A stretch of DNA of 64,000 bases from Aquarana catesbeiana (taxonomy: Eukaryota; Chordata; Amphibia; Anura; Ranidae): the NCBI RefSeq assembly GCF_042186555.1, contig NC_133327.1, positions 53,332,065 through 53,396,064 of the forward strand. Reading direction: 5' to 3'. The notes under the pieces were generated by a model, which was given only the letters and a program-made list of their open reading frames with translations, searched no databases and had not been told where the DNA came from. Shown here one piece after another: positions 22,735 through 35,269 of this stretch. Numbering within the stretch: the first letter of the stretch is position 1; each line of letters begins with the position of its first letter. A program made the position numbers and the translations under genes.

Positions 22735-23233
22735 GGCTTTTAAAGTGTTGCCTATGGAGATTTTTAAGTACTAGTAGTAGTTTGTCACCATTCCACGAGT
22801 GTGCACAATTTAAAGCGGCATAATATCTTCTTTCACATTATACAAAAACATTGGGGTAACTATTGTGTTTTGTTTTTGTCATTAAAGTGTATTAAAAAAA
22901 TTACGTTTGCAAAACCGCTGCACAAATACCTTGTGACATAAAAAATTGCAACGATCAACCTTTTATTACCTACGGCAGTGATGGAGAACCTTGGCACCCC
23001 AGATGTTTTGGAACTACATTTCCCATGATGCTCATCTACACTGCAGAGTGCATAAGAATCATGGAAAATGTGGTTCCAAAACATCTGGGGTGCCAAGGTT
23101 CACCATCACTGCCCTAGGGTCTCTACTAAAAAAAAAAAAAAAAAAAAATGTATGATTGGCATTTTTAATTAATTTTGTAGCAAAAAATACTGATTTAATG
23201 TGCCAAAAAAAGCCTGGTCGGCAAGTGGTTAAT
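22735..23233. mobile_element. Interspersed repeat ending AAGTGGTTAA, with a nested hAT palindrome
   Basis: It starts CTTTTAAAGTGTTGCC, includes TTTCACATTATACAAAAA and CTAGGGTCTCTACTAAA, and ends GGCAAGTGGTTAA. A sister copy is at 35270-35666. The internal block is shared with the GCACGATTC hAT-like elements, so one family captured the inside of the other. Confidence 0.6.
22976..23111. mobile_element. 136-bp hAT-type palindrome, second copy
   Basis: The same CAGTGATGG to CCATCACTG palindrome as at 12702-12837, with more arm mismatches (for example AAGAATCATGGAAAATGTGG), so it is probably older. Confidence 0.82.
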
Positions 23234-23311
23234 GATTATAAGAAACAAACTTTCTTAGAACTTTCTTTTCCTTAGAATATTTGTTTGAAATTTCACCCAT
23301 CTATGACCAGC

Positions 23312-23811
23312 TTAAAGTGGAGTTCCAACCACTTTTACAACTCTTCAGTATCCCTCACTAAACTGTGCACTGTAAACTAATTGGATATTTTTTTATCTTT
23401 TTTCTCAGCATCTACTGTATATCTGCTGTATTCATTTTCCCTTCCTCCTCCCTGGCCGCGACCCATCGCAGCATTTCCTATTTGAATGCCTTCTGGGAAG
23501 GGGCAGCAACTTCCTCTGAAACTGCCGTTGCTATGGAAACCTGACCTGAAACCTATTACACTGCTTGTGCTGCACTGAGCATGTGCGAGATCTGCAAGGA
23601 TGAGATCCAGGAAGAAATACAGTCTGGCTTCAGATGCCCACACTTAAGATGGCCACGGCCTGCTGTAAGTTTATAAAATAACAAACTACTGCTATAAACT
23701 AACAAAACAGACCTTAGTTTACAGACTAACTTTACTAGAATACATTAAGCTTGTGTATTATAGGGGTATTTTTATTTAAAAAGTATAATTTCGGCTGGAA
23801 CACCACTTTAA
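23312..23811. mobile_element. TTAA element (AGTGGAGTTCCAACC tips)
   Basis: TTAA flanks. Tips AGTGGAGTTCCAACC and GCTGGAACACCACT. The interior is non-coding. Confidence 0.75.
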
Positions 23812-24509
23812 GGAGACAGATTTCCTGTTGAATTGTATGCTATATACTGTCTGGAATTCTCCTTCAAGTTTTTTGATGATCCTCCAGGAAGGTGTTTCAC
23901 AACCCACAAAAAGTCAGACTTTGGTATGAAAAGTAAAAGACAAGACTTCATATGAAAAAGGATAAAATGTGATACTTCTATTCACACATAAGCTACATAC
24001 ATGTACATGGCACAACATACATTGAATCAGTATAGCACACGGGGTGGATGTATAAATTAATTACTACCCGTATACCTTACAGAGATCACTTTACGCATGT
24101 TTAAAGTGCAAGTTCACCCTGATATAGAGGGGAAAAAAAAAAAAAAAGGGAAACTATGGTCTTAAAGATACAACACTAATCAGAAACCTCGTGATACATT
24201 GAGAACAGTTAACATGTTGATCGACACATTGCTAAAATGCACCAATTCACCTCACTCCCATGTCTAATCTGGTGATCCTGGAACACGCCTGGTGGTAACC
24301 ATGGAACTAGTTGTCTGAATGTGCTTGGTGAAGGAGGAAGTAGAATAGGAGGTTACACAGAACAGGTTCCAGAGCACTCCTACAGACCCTGTATAAGGGT
24401 ACATTCACCGCAACGTCTAGTGTGCAGGGGGATGGGAGCTTTTCCGATGCGTCGATCACTGTTTTTTTTTTTTTTAATTAATTTTATTGAAATGTTCAGT
24501 GATATTTCA

Positions 24510-24955
24510 TTAAAGCAGAACTTCACCCCTAAAAGAGAAGTTCTACATTTCTGCCTTCTCCTCCCCTCCCCCATTCAACTTGGGGGGGGAGGGTTCCTGG
24601 TTTTGACAGGTACCGCTCCCACTCCCATCCAATTTTACCTAGGCGATTCAAGCAGAAGCTGGCCATCTTCTTGGGAAACATCATAAATCCCAGGAGGCTG
24701 CTGGACCATTCACAGGACACAGCACGGCTTGTGCAGTGGGGAGTTGGCTGTGAAGTGGCAGCTGGCTTCCCACAGTCAGAATGCAGCACTGGGGAGCTGA
24801 AGACTGGTGTAGAACTGGGCCGGATGAGGACAGTGCTGGATCGCTTAACAGGTAAGTGTCCTTTTGTTAAAATTCTGCAACTACAGTAGTTGTTGTTGCT
24901 GCTGACTTTAAATTTTTATTTTAGGGGAGGGGGTGGTGCTGAAGAACCTTTTTAA
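24510..24955. mobile_element. TTAA element, degenerate right tip
   Basis: The left tip after TTAA is AGCAGAACTTCACCCC; the right tip is GGTGCTGAAGAACCTT followed by TTAA. The inverted match is weak, so the right boundary is less sure. Confidence 0.5.
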
Positions 24956-25010
24956 GCTCCATTAGCTGTGCAAGGTGGTAGATTGCCCCACACTGTGATA
25001 GATAGATATA

Positions 25011-26605
25011 CAGTGGGGATCGAAAGTTTGGGCACCCCAGGTAAAAATGTGTATTAATGTGCATAACGAAGCCAAGATGGAAAAATCTCCAAATGGCATC
25101 AAATTACATATTAGACATTCTTATATGTCAAAAAAAAGTTAGATTTTATTTCCATCATTTACACTTTCAAAATGACAGAAAACAAAAAAAATGGCGTCTG
25201 CAAAAGTTTAGGCACCCTGCAGAATTTATAGCATGCACTGCCTCCTTTGCAAAGCTGATTCCTGCCAGTGTCATGGATTGTTCTCAATCATCGTCTGGGA
25301 AGACCAGGTGATGTCAATCTCAAAGGTTTTAAATGGCCAGACTCATCTGACCTTGCCCCAACAATCAGCACCATGGGTTCTTCTAAGCAGTTGTCTATAA
25401 AACTAAAAATAGTTGACGCTCACAAAGCTGGAAAAGGCTATAAGAAGATAGCAAAGCGTTTTCAGATGTCAATATCCTCTGTTCGGAATGTAATTAAGAG
25501 ATGGCAGTCATCAGGAACAGTGGAAGTTAAAGCAAGATCTGGAAGACCAAGAAAAATATCAGACAGAACAGCTCGCAGGATTGTGAGAAAAGCAATTCAA
25601 AACTCACGTTTGACTGCACGATCCCTCCAGAAAGATCTGGCAGACACTGGAGTTGTGGTACACTATTCCACTATAAAGAGATACTTGTACAAATATGGTC
25701 TTCATGGAAGAGTCATCAGAAGAAAACCTCTTCTACGTCCTCACCACAAAAATCAGCGTTTGAACTTTGCAAATGAACATATAGACAAGTCTGAGGCATT
25801 TTGGAAACAAGTTCTGTTAACCGATGAGGTTAAAATAGAACTTTTTGGCAGGAATGAGCAAAGGTGCGTTTGGAGAAGAAAGGGCACAGAATTTAATGAA
25901 AAGAACCTTTGTGCAACTGTTAAGCATGGAGGTGGATCAATCCTGCTTTGGGGTTATATTGCAGCCAGTGGCACAGGGAACATTTCACAAGTAGAAGGAA
26001 AAATGGATTCTATAAAATTTCAGCAAATTTTAGATGGTAACTTGATGCCATTTGTGAAAAAGCTGAAGTTAAAGAGAGGATGGCTTCTACAAATGGCTAA
26101 TGATCCTAAACACACCTCAAAATCCACGGGGGATTACATCAAGAGGCTTAAACTGAAGGTTTTGCCATGGCCTTCACAATGTCCTGACCTCAACATTATT
26201 GAAAATCTATGGATAGACCTTAAAAGAGCAGTGCATGACAGACAGCCCAGAAAAAGAACTGGAAGACTTTTGTAAGGAAGAATGGGCAAAGATACCTCAA
26301 ACAAGAATTGAAAGACTCTTGGCTGGCTACAAAAAGCGTTTACAAGCTGTGATACTTGCCAAAGGGGGCAGTACAAGATATTAACTCTGCAGGGTGCCCA
26401 AACTTTTGCAGACACCATTTTTTTGTTTTCTGTAATTTTGAAAGTGTAAATGATGGAAATAAAAGCTAACTTTTTTTTGACATATTATAAGAATGTCTAA
26501 TCTGTATTTTGATGCCATTTGGAGATTTTTCCATCTTTCCTTGGCTTCGTTATGCACATTAATACACATTTTTACCTGGGGTGCCCAAACTTTTCATCCC
26601 CACTT
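25011..26605 (+). mobile_element. Tc1/mariner element, nearly complete, long terminal inverted repeats
   Basis: The left end CAGTGGGGATCGAAAGTTTG and right end CAAACTTTTCATCCCCACT are part of about 215-bp inverted repeats (25011-25222 and 26388-26605) that also contain TTTACACTTTCAAAATGACA. TA flanks both ends. The transposase between has one frameshift. This is the best-preserved DNA transposon here. Confidence 0.88.
25373..26384 (+). pseudogene. Tc1-type DDE transposase, one frameshift
   Basis: The start MGSSKQLSIKLKIVDAHKAG begins the paired-like helix-turn-helix domain. The hinge GRPRKISDRTARRIVR follows. Catalytic motifs are LLTDEVK (Asp 1), ANDPKHTS (Asp 2) and DLNIIENLW (Glu). Near 26253 an indel in an A run shifts the frame; the proper C-terminus (EEWAKIPQTRIERL to AKGGSTRY, TAA at 26382-26384) lies in the next frame. 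An upstream in-frame start at 25268 is less likely, since the leader is untranslated in relatives. Repairing one indel would give a full-length 330-340 residue protein, so the copy is young. Confidence 0.88.
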
Positions 26606-26970
26606 TATATATCTATCTCTATCGAACGGACGGAGTGGGGCCTTATGTCTAAGTTTTGCCTAAGGCCTCACAAAGCCTAGAGCTGCCTCTGAATAAATGA
26701 GCTGCCTGTCTCTTGCAAATAATTTACAAACCTCTACATGTTCCACAATAATAGAAATACAGAACAAAAAGTACAGGAAATGGTACAAAAATAACACAAG
26801 TGCTCACTTCAAATAAACCATAGTTTCCCTTTAAATTGCCCAAAAGTCCTTCAGTTGGTTTAAAAGGGGATAGGGCTTTGTGCTGTATTTATACACAAAA
26901 AAATAAATAGCTATTTGTCCAGCAAAACTGCTGGTAAATTTTGTGCTGTGAGAATGGGGCAAAATCGTTG

Positions 26971-27384
26971 TTAAAGCTGAGTTCCACCCAAAAGTGGAAC
27001 TTTGGCTTTAAGCACTCCTCGCCCCCTTACATGTGACATTTGGCATGTCATTTTTTTTTTTTTGGGGGGGGGGTGTCTAGTTTTGAGTGGGACTTCCTGC
27101 TTCCGCCTACGGGCCACCTAGGCTACTCCTCCTTCTCGGCAATCTTCTGGGACATGTCACAGGTCCCAGAAGATTGCCTGTCCACTCGGAGAACGCAGTA
27201 CGACTCACGGAGGCGCAGTGCGTGCCTGGCCATGAAGCCGCAAGCTGTCACGACCGGGTGCCCACAGTTTCAATTGAGGCGCCGCGGAGAGGAGGGGGAG
27301 AGGATCGAGGCTTCCGTGCGGCCGCATCTTTTTGTAGCTGATGACTTTTAATAAAATGAAAAAAAGCCTGGAACTCCGCTTTAA
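26971..27384. mobile_element. TTAA element (AGCTGAGTTCCACCC tips)
   Basis: TTAA flanks. Tips AGCTGAGTTCCACCC and GGAACTCCGCT. GC-rich inside with no gene. Confidence 0.78.
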
Positions 27385-27882
27385 GGAACATACCACATTA
27401 GGGTCACTAGATGGAGCGGAGGACCAAAGGAATAAAAATAATCAGCTCCAACTAATGGCTAGAATGTGGTGTTTTCTGTTGAGGAAAGAAGAAGAAACAT
27501 TTGCACAGAATAAATGTACCAGCAGTTTTGCTGGACAAATATCTAAGCTTTTTTTTTTTTTTTTTTTATTTAAGAACTCCTTTGTGTTCAAAAAATAATA
27601 ATTTCCATGCATTGCTTCTCATGAATCTGCTGTACGCTGCAATGTGCATGAGTAGCAGCTACAGAGAGGTTGTGGCGATTCCAATAGCCACTTGGATATG
27701 TATACACATGAGGTCCCCCAAAATCAGAAAAAGTAGGCGGGGCCAGACGGAATTGGCAATAAAAAGAAATCAGGAAGAGGGTCAAAAAACATGAACATGA
27801 TGAAAGTTTTTTTTACCTTAGAGATGAAGATGCACTTTAAAAACACTCAGTAGTTTGTCAGATAAGAAAAGTTGAAGCCATA

Positions 27883-27920
<38 letters not shown>

Positions 27921-27958
27921 AGAAGACCTGACAACTCTGGAATGATATGTCTCGTTTT
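27385..27958. other. Non-coding, with long poly-A/T runs
   Basis: No gene seen. It contains T runs (27548-27568) and a 34-base A run (27885-27918). The latter may be the tail of an unrecognised retroelement. Confidence 0.35.
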
Positions 27959-27959
27959 A

Positions 27960-28263
27960 GGCCTCTTGCACACGATAACTCCTGTTTGAGTCTTTTTTTC
28001 TTTTATGTATTTGTACGCAATTTCGCACACGCGTGTGAAAAGAATGTATTCTCGCGCTTTTGTTCTGCACAGTAGGTAAATGGCCATTTGCGTGCATGAG
28101 GCGTAAATTACTGACCAAAAATTCAGATTTTTCTATTTTTACTGAATACACGGCGCTTGCTTACACGCCTGTGTGCAAAGGCACATTACAATTAAAGGGC
28201 TGTATTTTAGATATTAAAAAAAGCTGTACTGAGCTTTTTCAAGCTGCAGTGTGTAAGAGGCCA
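27960..28263. mobile_element. TA-flanked inverted-repeat element (GGCCTCTTGCACAC ends)
   Basis: The ends GGCCTCTTGCACACGATAAC and CAGTGTGTAAGAGGCC are inverted, with TA on each side. It contains GCACACGCGTGTG, an inner palindrome. Confidence 0.7.
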
Positions 28264-28559
28264 TAGATGTATACTAGAATTATATTTACACAGATGAGTA
28301 ACTGGCTTCTTGTTCAGTTAAAAAAAAAAGAAATAATAATGGAGATTTCACATTTAACAATCGCATTTATAAAGCTATAAGTAACAACTGAATACTAAAC
28401 AGAGTCCATTTCTGCAGCTAGCAATAGTATTCACAGATCACACTACAGCCGGGAGGGGATTCACAATACGTTTCCAGTCATAGAAAGGCGAAGCCAACAT
28501 GAACCAGTAGTTACTGGGAATCTGTCAGGATAAAAAAAAAAAAAAAAAAAATAAGTGGG

Positions 28560-28790
28560 GGACCCCCACTGCTGACGCTTTTGTTTCTCAGCACTATATC
28601 AGTTCATACTTATACAACTATTTTAATACATTTTATTTTAGTTTTAATGTGTTATCGGATGTTGTAGATGCTGTATTCTATTCTCGCCATAGCCCTGATG
28701 AAAGGGGCATCTGACCACCAAAACGTGTTGGAAAGTTCCCAACAATAAATAAAACGGACAATCTATTGACTCTTCGTTTTGGTGTTTCTA
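28560..28790 (+). mobile_element. Possible Penelope-like element fragment with degenerate hammerhead
   Basis: CTGATGA (28695-28701), a weak GG/CC stem, then CCAAAACGTGTTGG (28718-28731) resembles a decayed CTGANGA...CGAAAC hammerhead core as found in Penelope-like elements. AATAAATAAAACGG follows. No protein remains. Confidence 0.35.
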
Positions 28791-29191
28791 CGTATCTTTT
28801 TTTTCTGGCTTGTTGCTTTTTTCTTTGCTTTCTTACTTAATCACTAACCCAGAACAATGCTGATAGGTCTATGCATGTTCCAGGTCAAAGACTCCATGCT
28901 GAAGGATAAAAGCAAAGAGCCCTGAGATGAGCAGTCCCACTCCCATACTTCTATTCTGACAGATTCCCTTTAAAACCAAAGTATCAGTGGGGTGAGGACA
29001 CACTAGTGTACCATTAGCGGTTTTTATTTTTAGCTGGATGATTAAGTCATTAAGGTCCAAAGATGATCACAGAAATTAAAATGCTATCCTGCAGGAAAAG
29101 CAAGTTGGCAATGTAAACATTGCACCTCATCCCATCCTTTTGCTGTCCTCGGATTTTACTCAGCCATCTGCATTCATCCTCAAAGACATTA

Positions 29192-29370
29192 GGGGGTTGA
29201 TTTATTAAAACTGAATAGTGCACAATCTGGTGCAAACTCTGCATTGAAAACAATCAGCTTCCAGCTTTTTTTTGTTGTCAAGGCTTAATTGAACAATCTG
29301 AAGAAGCTGATTGACTTCCATGTACAACTGCACCAGATTTTTCACTCTCCACTTTTAGTAAATCCACCCC
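29192..29370. mobile_element. About 180-bp inverted-repeat element (GGGGTTGATTTA ends)
   Basis: The ends GGGGTTGATTTATTAAAACT and AGTAAATCCACCCC are inverted, and TA flanks. The inner AATCAGCTTCCAG is repeated inverted. The second copy at 56565-56743 is better preserved. Confidence 0.72.
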
Positions 29371-29374
29371 TAGA

Positions 29375-31080
29375 AGTCGATAGTTAAAGGAAAACCTTTC
29401 CTTTACACATTAAAGAGTTGATTCGCCTTTCAGAAAAAAAGGAAAAAAGGTGAACGAACACTGTACACTCTCCCCACATACCTGGTCCCCGCTGCCCTTA
29501 CCTCTGTGGGTGCTAAGCTGTCAGTGCCCATGCAGCCAGTGTAGCGGTCCAGGGATTTGAAATCCCCGCTCTTCTCCCTCTCCTTTCTGTAGGGCTTCCA
29601 GGACAGACTGATGGGTCAGTGCCGACAGAGCGTCGCTCCGATCCACCCTGTAGAAAGAAGGGGGAGAGGAATGGGGAATTGAAATCCCCCGACCACTGCT
29701 ACTGGCTGCGTGGGTACTGACTGCTCATCACCCACAGAGGTAAGTACAGTGGGGACTTGGGTTGGATGTAGGGCTTTTTCATTTTTTTTGAAAAGATGAA
29801 CATTAAAGTTAACAGGCCACAGTCAGAGAAAGCAAGTCCAAAGGGATGCTTAGATTGCTTTCCCCCAATGTCCTTCTCCCTTAAATGTAGTGTATGTCTA
29901 AACAAAAACAAAAAACCCACACACACGTAGTAAATCTCTGCAAAACACACACATTTCTCCATGTTTTGTCTCCAAAAACTACCGGAAGCACTGAACTTTG
30001 AGCTGAAAACGCTGCCTTTTGCTGAACTGAAATCCTGTTCTGTAGTCAAGCAGTGGAAAACTCCAGCAAGGCCTACAACACTGGTTGGGAAGTCGGTGCA
30101 GCAGAGGCAGCGTCGTCAGCTCACTACGGGAAGTTTGAATCCAACTGGCTTTGTGGAAGATCACTGGGAATTCTTATAGCAGCCCTTTTAAAGAGGCACA
30201 ACACAGGGTAACATGAATGTATTGCAGAGGTACTGTGTGTGGTTTTTAAGGAAACCGGCGTTTTTTTTCTAGGTTACCGCTTAGAACTCCAAGTTCCTCT
30301 CGAAGGACTATAAGAAAATACAAAACCTGTCTTTTGTGTATATCTATACACGTATATGCTCCTGACTATATGTATATATAAATATAAGCTGTCAGGAGCA
30401 GGGCCCTCCTAACCCTCTTGTATTGAATTGTATTGTCACTGTACTGTACTTGTCTCCTTTTATTTTGTAAATTGCTGCAAAAACTGCAGGCATTCTTTAA
30501 ATCTTGTATAACAATACCTCCCTGATGGGCAGCACATATTTGCATCAATTTTTGCTCTTGAAACGCTCTGCGGACCGCACCTGACACTTCTGTGTTTAAT
30601 GGTTAGTGGGTCACCTCCTGGGAGCTTTGGCTTCTCCTGTTGACCCCTACATCACTACTGTGTCCTGTAGTGAAAGAATGGTGGTGGTGGTGGTGGTGGG
30701 GGGGGGGGGACCACAGCACACAGCCAAGTTTCAATGCACTGTCTGCCAAAGGGGCAATTCTAAAGCTTTCTCTATTAGAGGACTGATGTTGAGTGTTCTA
30801 CATTCTTTACCTGGTGACAGGGTCCCTTTTAAACACAGCTTTCTTGGAAAGAGTAGACAGCTGCATTATAGCTCTCAAAGTCTGTGCACAATTTCACAGT
30901 ACATTGCTGAACTCAAGGACAAGTCCTCCTGCCCATATATTAAAGCAGACGTCCAGTCTTGCACAGTCTTCTCTCCTGTACCGATCTTACTAACTCTGAT
31001 TTCACTGCACATTGTGAGCTTTTCACACTATGCATTAGAAGCTGCAGCAAGTCAGATAAAATCTGCCTAATTTCCTGGCT
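29375..31080. other. Non-coding stretch with repeat fragments
   Basis: No exon recognised. It includes an L2/SINE-like tail (30400-30515, GTAAATTGCTGCAAAAACTG), a (GGT)n/G run at 30680-30708, and a truncated TTAAAGCAGACGTCC tip (30942). Confidence 0.4.
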
Positions 31081-31104
31081 GGAGGATGTCCATCAATATG
31101 GGAT

Positions 31105-31497
31105 GGCTTACATCTGAGAGTCCTCAAGAACTCAGTTGGGTAATAGCCAGACCACCATTTCTAATTTTTATGTACAACATACTGACAGGAATGGTACCAG
31201 CTGATTGGCGAAAAGCCCACTTGGTACCAATATTCAAAAAAAGGGCGAGATATATTCCTGGAAACTACAGACCAGTCAGTCTAACATCGATAGCATGTAA
31301 ACTATTGGAGGGGATGATAAGGGACTATTATCCAAGATTTTGCTGATGAATACAGTATCATTAGTAGTAATCAGCATGGATTTACAAATGGTCGCTCATG
31401 CCAAACCAATCTGTTGCACACCCACACAGGTTGAACTGAATGCACACTAGTGTCTTTATTCAACCTTACCAACTATGTAACTGTAATTATGTAGTCG
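31105..31497 (+). pseudogene. CR1-like LINE reverse-transcriptase fragment and 3' tail
   Basis: It reads GMVPADWRKAHLVPIFKK and NYRPVSLTSIACKLLEGMI, then (after a shift) NQHGFTNGRSCQTNLL. It then jumps directly to the 3' tail GGTTGAACTGAATGCAC ... CTTTATTCAACCTTACC and AACTATGTAAC. Most of the enzyme is deleted internally. The short ORF 31086-31346 is this fragment. Confidence 0.75.
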
Positions 31498-31499
31498 TC

Positions 31500-33569
31500 T
31501 TCCCCCCCCCCCCCAGCCTGACTGTCCCATCCTTTTTTTTTCAATGAATTCTAATTCTTTCAACCATAGAGGCTCAGCATTAAATGTGGGCATTACATAG
31601 GGCAATCTGCATGCAAATCTAGCTTGCCTAGGAACCCCCACTCCACCAGAATGGCATCTGCACAAAAACCAGCCCACTGCTTGCATCAGGGCTGAGGCCT
31701 CTTGAGAGGAGCACCGACGCCAGGTGCTGTGACGTTTTCATCAATCTATGTACACCACCCTGCAGGCCCCTCCCACCAGTCATGATCTTCATCCTTTACA
31801 AAGAGAAGCACCGAGAGCCAGTGATGACATCACTGGGAGGAAATTAATGTAATTAAATAAAATAACAGTAAGATTTTATTTGAAAGCGTCTGTCATTAGT
31901 TTGTTGATGATGGGGGAGAGAGGAACGAGGGAAGGCAAAATTGAAGCATATTTTCAGCTTCAACCATCCCAACTCGTAACAAAAGTTAAAAAAAAAAAAA
32001 AAAAAAAAACAGATTTAGATATATTTTGAGTTCCTTCCGTTTTCAATCTTGCAACAGCAGGGAGTAACAATGGAAGTTTTACACAACATGGAATGCTAAA
32101 AGATTTTCCTTTTTTTTTGGTAAGCAGACTTCAGCTCTAATGTTAGAAGAGTCATCGCAAACTACAGCACTCGGGGGATTCTTGGTATCATTTTGCTCAC
32201 TGCTTGAGCATATATATGCATTAATCTATAAATAATGCAATAGGACAGGTTTAAGATATAATGCATATTTACCATTTTCTTCATAAATAAATATAAAGAC
32301 AAAAGCATCAGTTTATAAATTTGCTTTTCTAATATTTCAGCTACACTGGAACCCCAGTGTGTCCTCACCCAAACTCAAGTAATCATTGTTAAAAAAAGAC
32401 AGTCACAACATGAAACATACGGTATATTGTACATGTACATATTTAAAAAAGAAAATAAGTTATTGGCAACTATTTCTCGTGGTTGATATCAGAATCCACC
32501 CACAGACACCTTTAATAAAAGAAAAAAAATGCATCTGCGGATCCCACACTGAGCAACACTATTAAATTACATATAATACCACTTGACCGCACTTGGTACC
32601 TCCAAGTGTACCCTGTCCAAAATAAAACAATGGGTTTAGATACACCCTTCATTCAAGCACGGGGAAGAAGGCTTTAAATAGAATACAAAGAATAACCTAC
32701 CAAATAGAAGAGAAAAAAAAAAAAAGAAGAAGAAAACCGGCATGCTATGCTTTCCCACCACCGAATCTGGGCGAACCAACCTAGAGTAGAAAAATTAGCA
32801 CCAGACGAAGAGAGACAATGGCAAAAAGAGGGAGCAGATTGGAAAACAAGCTGGGGAGGGGGTGGGGGGAGTGTCCCTGATTTACAGACGGAATCATGTT
32901 TTCAACACAGATTATTTCAATAAAACCAAGCATTAAAAAAAAAAAAAAGGTACAGCTTATTTACATAATAACATTGCTATGGAACACGTCGTGCATTTGC
33001 TGCGTTCTAGTATCTCTGGAGTTGCCCCAGTGTTTTGTAGTCTAAGGCTGCACTGCAAGACTTGGGCACAATTCACATTTAAATTATATGCAAAACTGTG
33101 TGCAAAATGAAGGTTGAGATTTGTACCATGGTATGCAATGGAGCGGTTCTCATCTATGCAGTTCTGGTGGCATTGACTATTATTATGCAACGATCACCAT
33201 CTTTGCCTTTAGCTTTTCATGTATTTAACTGCATTACAAATGTAAACAGATAGAGCCCCATATAGAAAACAACTTCCCAAATCATATGCATCTCCTGGTT
33301 TCTGTAGTTCGTGTCTTTGGAGGACAAAGGATTGGTGACCTCACACGACCAGCAGACCAGGAAGTCTAAGCTGTCTTAGTAGGTCACAGAAATTTGCTTT
33401 AAAAGGTGCAGTACACATAGGGTTCTCGACTCCACATGTACAAGAAACTTTCACCTACTTTGTACAGATGCAGGAAGACTGAATTTGAAAGAATTTTAAT
33501 GCGCCGCCCAAAACCAATTTAGGTTTGTAACTGGTTGTCAATAGGCTAAAAAAAGGACATCTTTGCTTG
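31500..33569 (-). other. Non-coding; possible distal SELENOI 3' UTR
   Basis: Apart from A/T runs, this stretch has few recognisable repeats, and its AT-rich sequence (for example 32400-33560) resembles UTR. An AATAAA on the minus strand lies near 31875. If the frog SELENOI UTR is several kilobases long, as I recall for mammals, it ends here. No coding exon was found. Confidence 0.35.
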
Positions 33570-34073
33570 TTAAAGCAGAACTAAACACCCAATCAATATG
33601 AACCATTTTTAATCCTTATGTTGCTATCAATAGTAAATAGATAGGACGGTATATTCTCTTTATGTGTTTTACTTTTTTTTTTTTTTTTTTTTACTACACA
33701 TTTCTTCAGTTGCTTCCCGGTTTCTGGCCTAGGCCCAAATGTTGTGATACATCCCAGAGGTCTTCTTCATGGACACTTTTTTTATCCAGAGGGGAGGGCT
33801 CTCTCAGCTAAGCACACCCTCGTGCCTGCATGCCTGAGCTGAGGGCAGATAGATTACAAGAAGTAAATGCTACATGAATCAACCTCCCTTACACAAGATG
33901 GGCACGGCCAGGAATGCCAGGGGCATGTTTTTCAAAGTAATTTCTCCGAATAAAAAAAGAGAAAAAAAAAAAAAGAGAATGGAAACATGAATGGATGGGC
34001 AAGTTTGTGTTGAATATTAAAAATGTATTAAACAGCAATTGTGCTGATCAGATACTGTTTAGTTCAACTTTAA
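33570..34073. mobile_element. TTAA element (AGCAGAACTAAACACCC tips)
   Basis: TTAA flanks. Tips AGCAGAACTAAACACC and CTGTTTAGTTCAACT are inverted with mismatches. It lies inside the putative SELENOI 3' UTR or just past it. Confidence 0.68.
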
Positions 34074-34215
34074 GCAGCTTTTATAGTGGCTGTCCACTTT
34101 TCTGGCATGTTTGACATAATAAAACAATACAGTGAAATAATCAAGTCATGTTTGATACTTTTTCTGCTCATTCATCTCAGTCACAACTTCCTACAGGTTA
34201 TGTACAGACCGTCTG

Positions 34216-34450
34216 TTAAAGCGGAAGTAAACCCATCGATTTAATTGTTTCAAAAAACAGTTACATTCCCGGCATGCCAGAAATGCTAACTGTCACATTG
34301 GTTGTGCTCTCAACCAAACTGTCAAACCATCCAATGGCTGGTGTCATAACTGATCACATGTGCAGCATCATGACAGTTGAAGATTAAACCGAGGCCAAGA
34401 TAGACAAGGAAGCTGCCAAAAAACGATAGGAGGGTTTACTTCCACTTTAA
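34216..34450. mobile_element. Short TTAA element (AGCGGAAGTAAACCC tips), 235 bp
   Basis: TTAA flanks. Tips AGCGGAAGTAAACCC and GGGTTTACTTCCACT. A partial relative (GTGTCATAACTGATCACATG) occurs at 37163-37183. Confidence 0.78.
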
Positions 34451-35269
34451 GGTCCTTTTTGCATCTCTAACCTTTTGACCTATTTTACTAAATTCATTCT
34501 GACAAACTGATCATGGGCCACTATAATGACCAATCTGAACAACACCTTTGGCCATGCGTGGGCTTGCATTTTGTCAATTCTGCTGCATGATTAAAGATCT
34601 GTATGTCATGACGGCGGCGGCTGACCCGGTTACAGAACTCAAAAATAATTCTTCCTTTGAGTCTCTGGGTGTTGCACTTGTTTGAAAAGGTATGTCCAGC
34701 CAGTGTTGGATAGAACGAAGGAGGATTAGATTCCCTGTCAATTTTCACTGCTATCCAAGGCCTGGCAGATACATTTACTCCCCAGCTGACATTTTACCAG
34801 ACAAGTAGTGAGGGGAACTCTCCAACAGGAGCACAGACAGAAATAAAATTACTTTTCTTTAGTAGAGTATGGGAAGGGTAGACCTCTCAGTCAGATTTTG
34901 CTTTACTTCCGGTCTGGTAAGACCTTTGTCAGCAGGACAGGAAGTGAGAGACAATCTCTCTAACGGGGCTCCGGATAGCAGTTTAAAAACTTGATATCAC
35001 TTCTAATCCTTCAGCACTCCATCCAAAACCAGAAAAAAAAGTGTGCTGGCTGAGGTACATAACAGCATAGTGGGAAATATCTGACTTCCACTCTATGCCA
35101 ATGCTCATAGCTTGCCCTGAACACTAGCGATGAGTCGATTTTTGGCACCACAAACACAGACATCCACCAAAGTAAAGCATAGTTTCACCACTATGGTGAG
35201 AAGATCTAATTCTCACTGAACATAAATTATTTAAGAACTTGGATGAACAACGGGAAAGAAAATATGTGG

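Noticed and set aside
29699..30049. A 116-codon minus-strand ORF
   Set aside because: No recognisable domain, no splice context and no similarity that I can name; probably chance.
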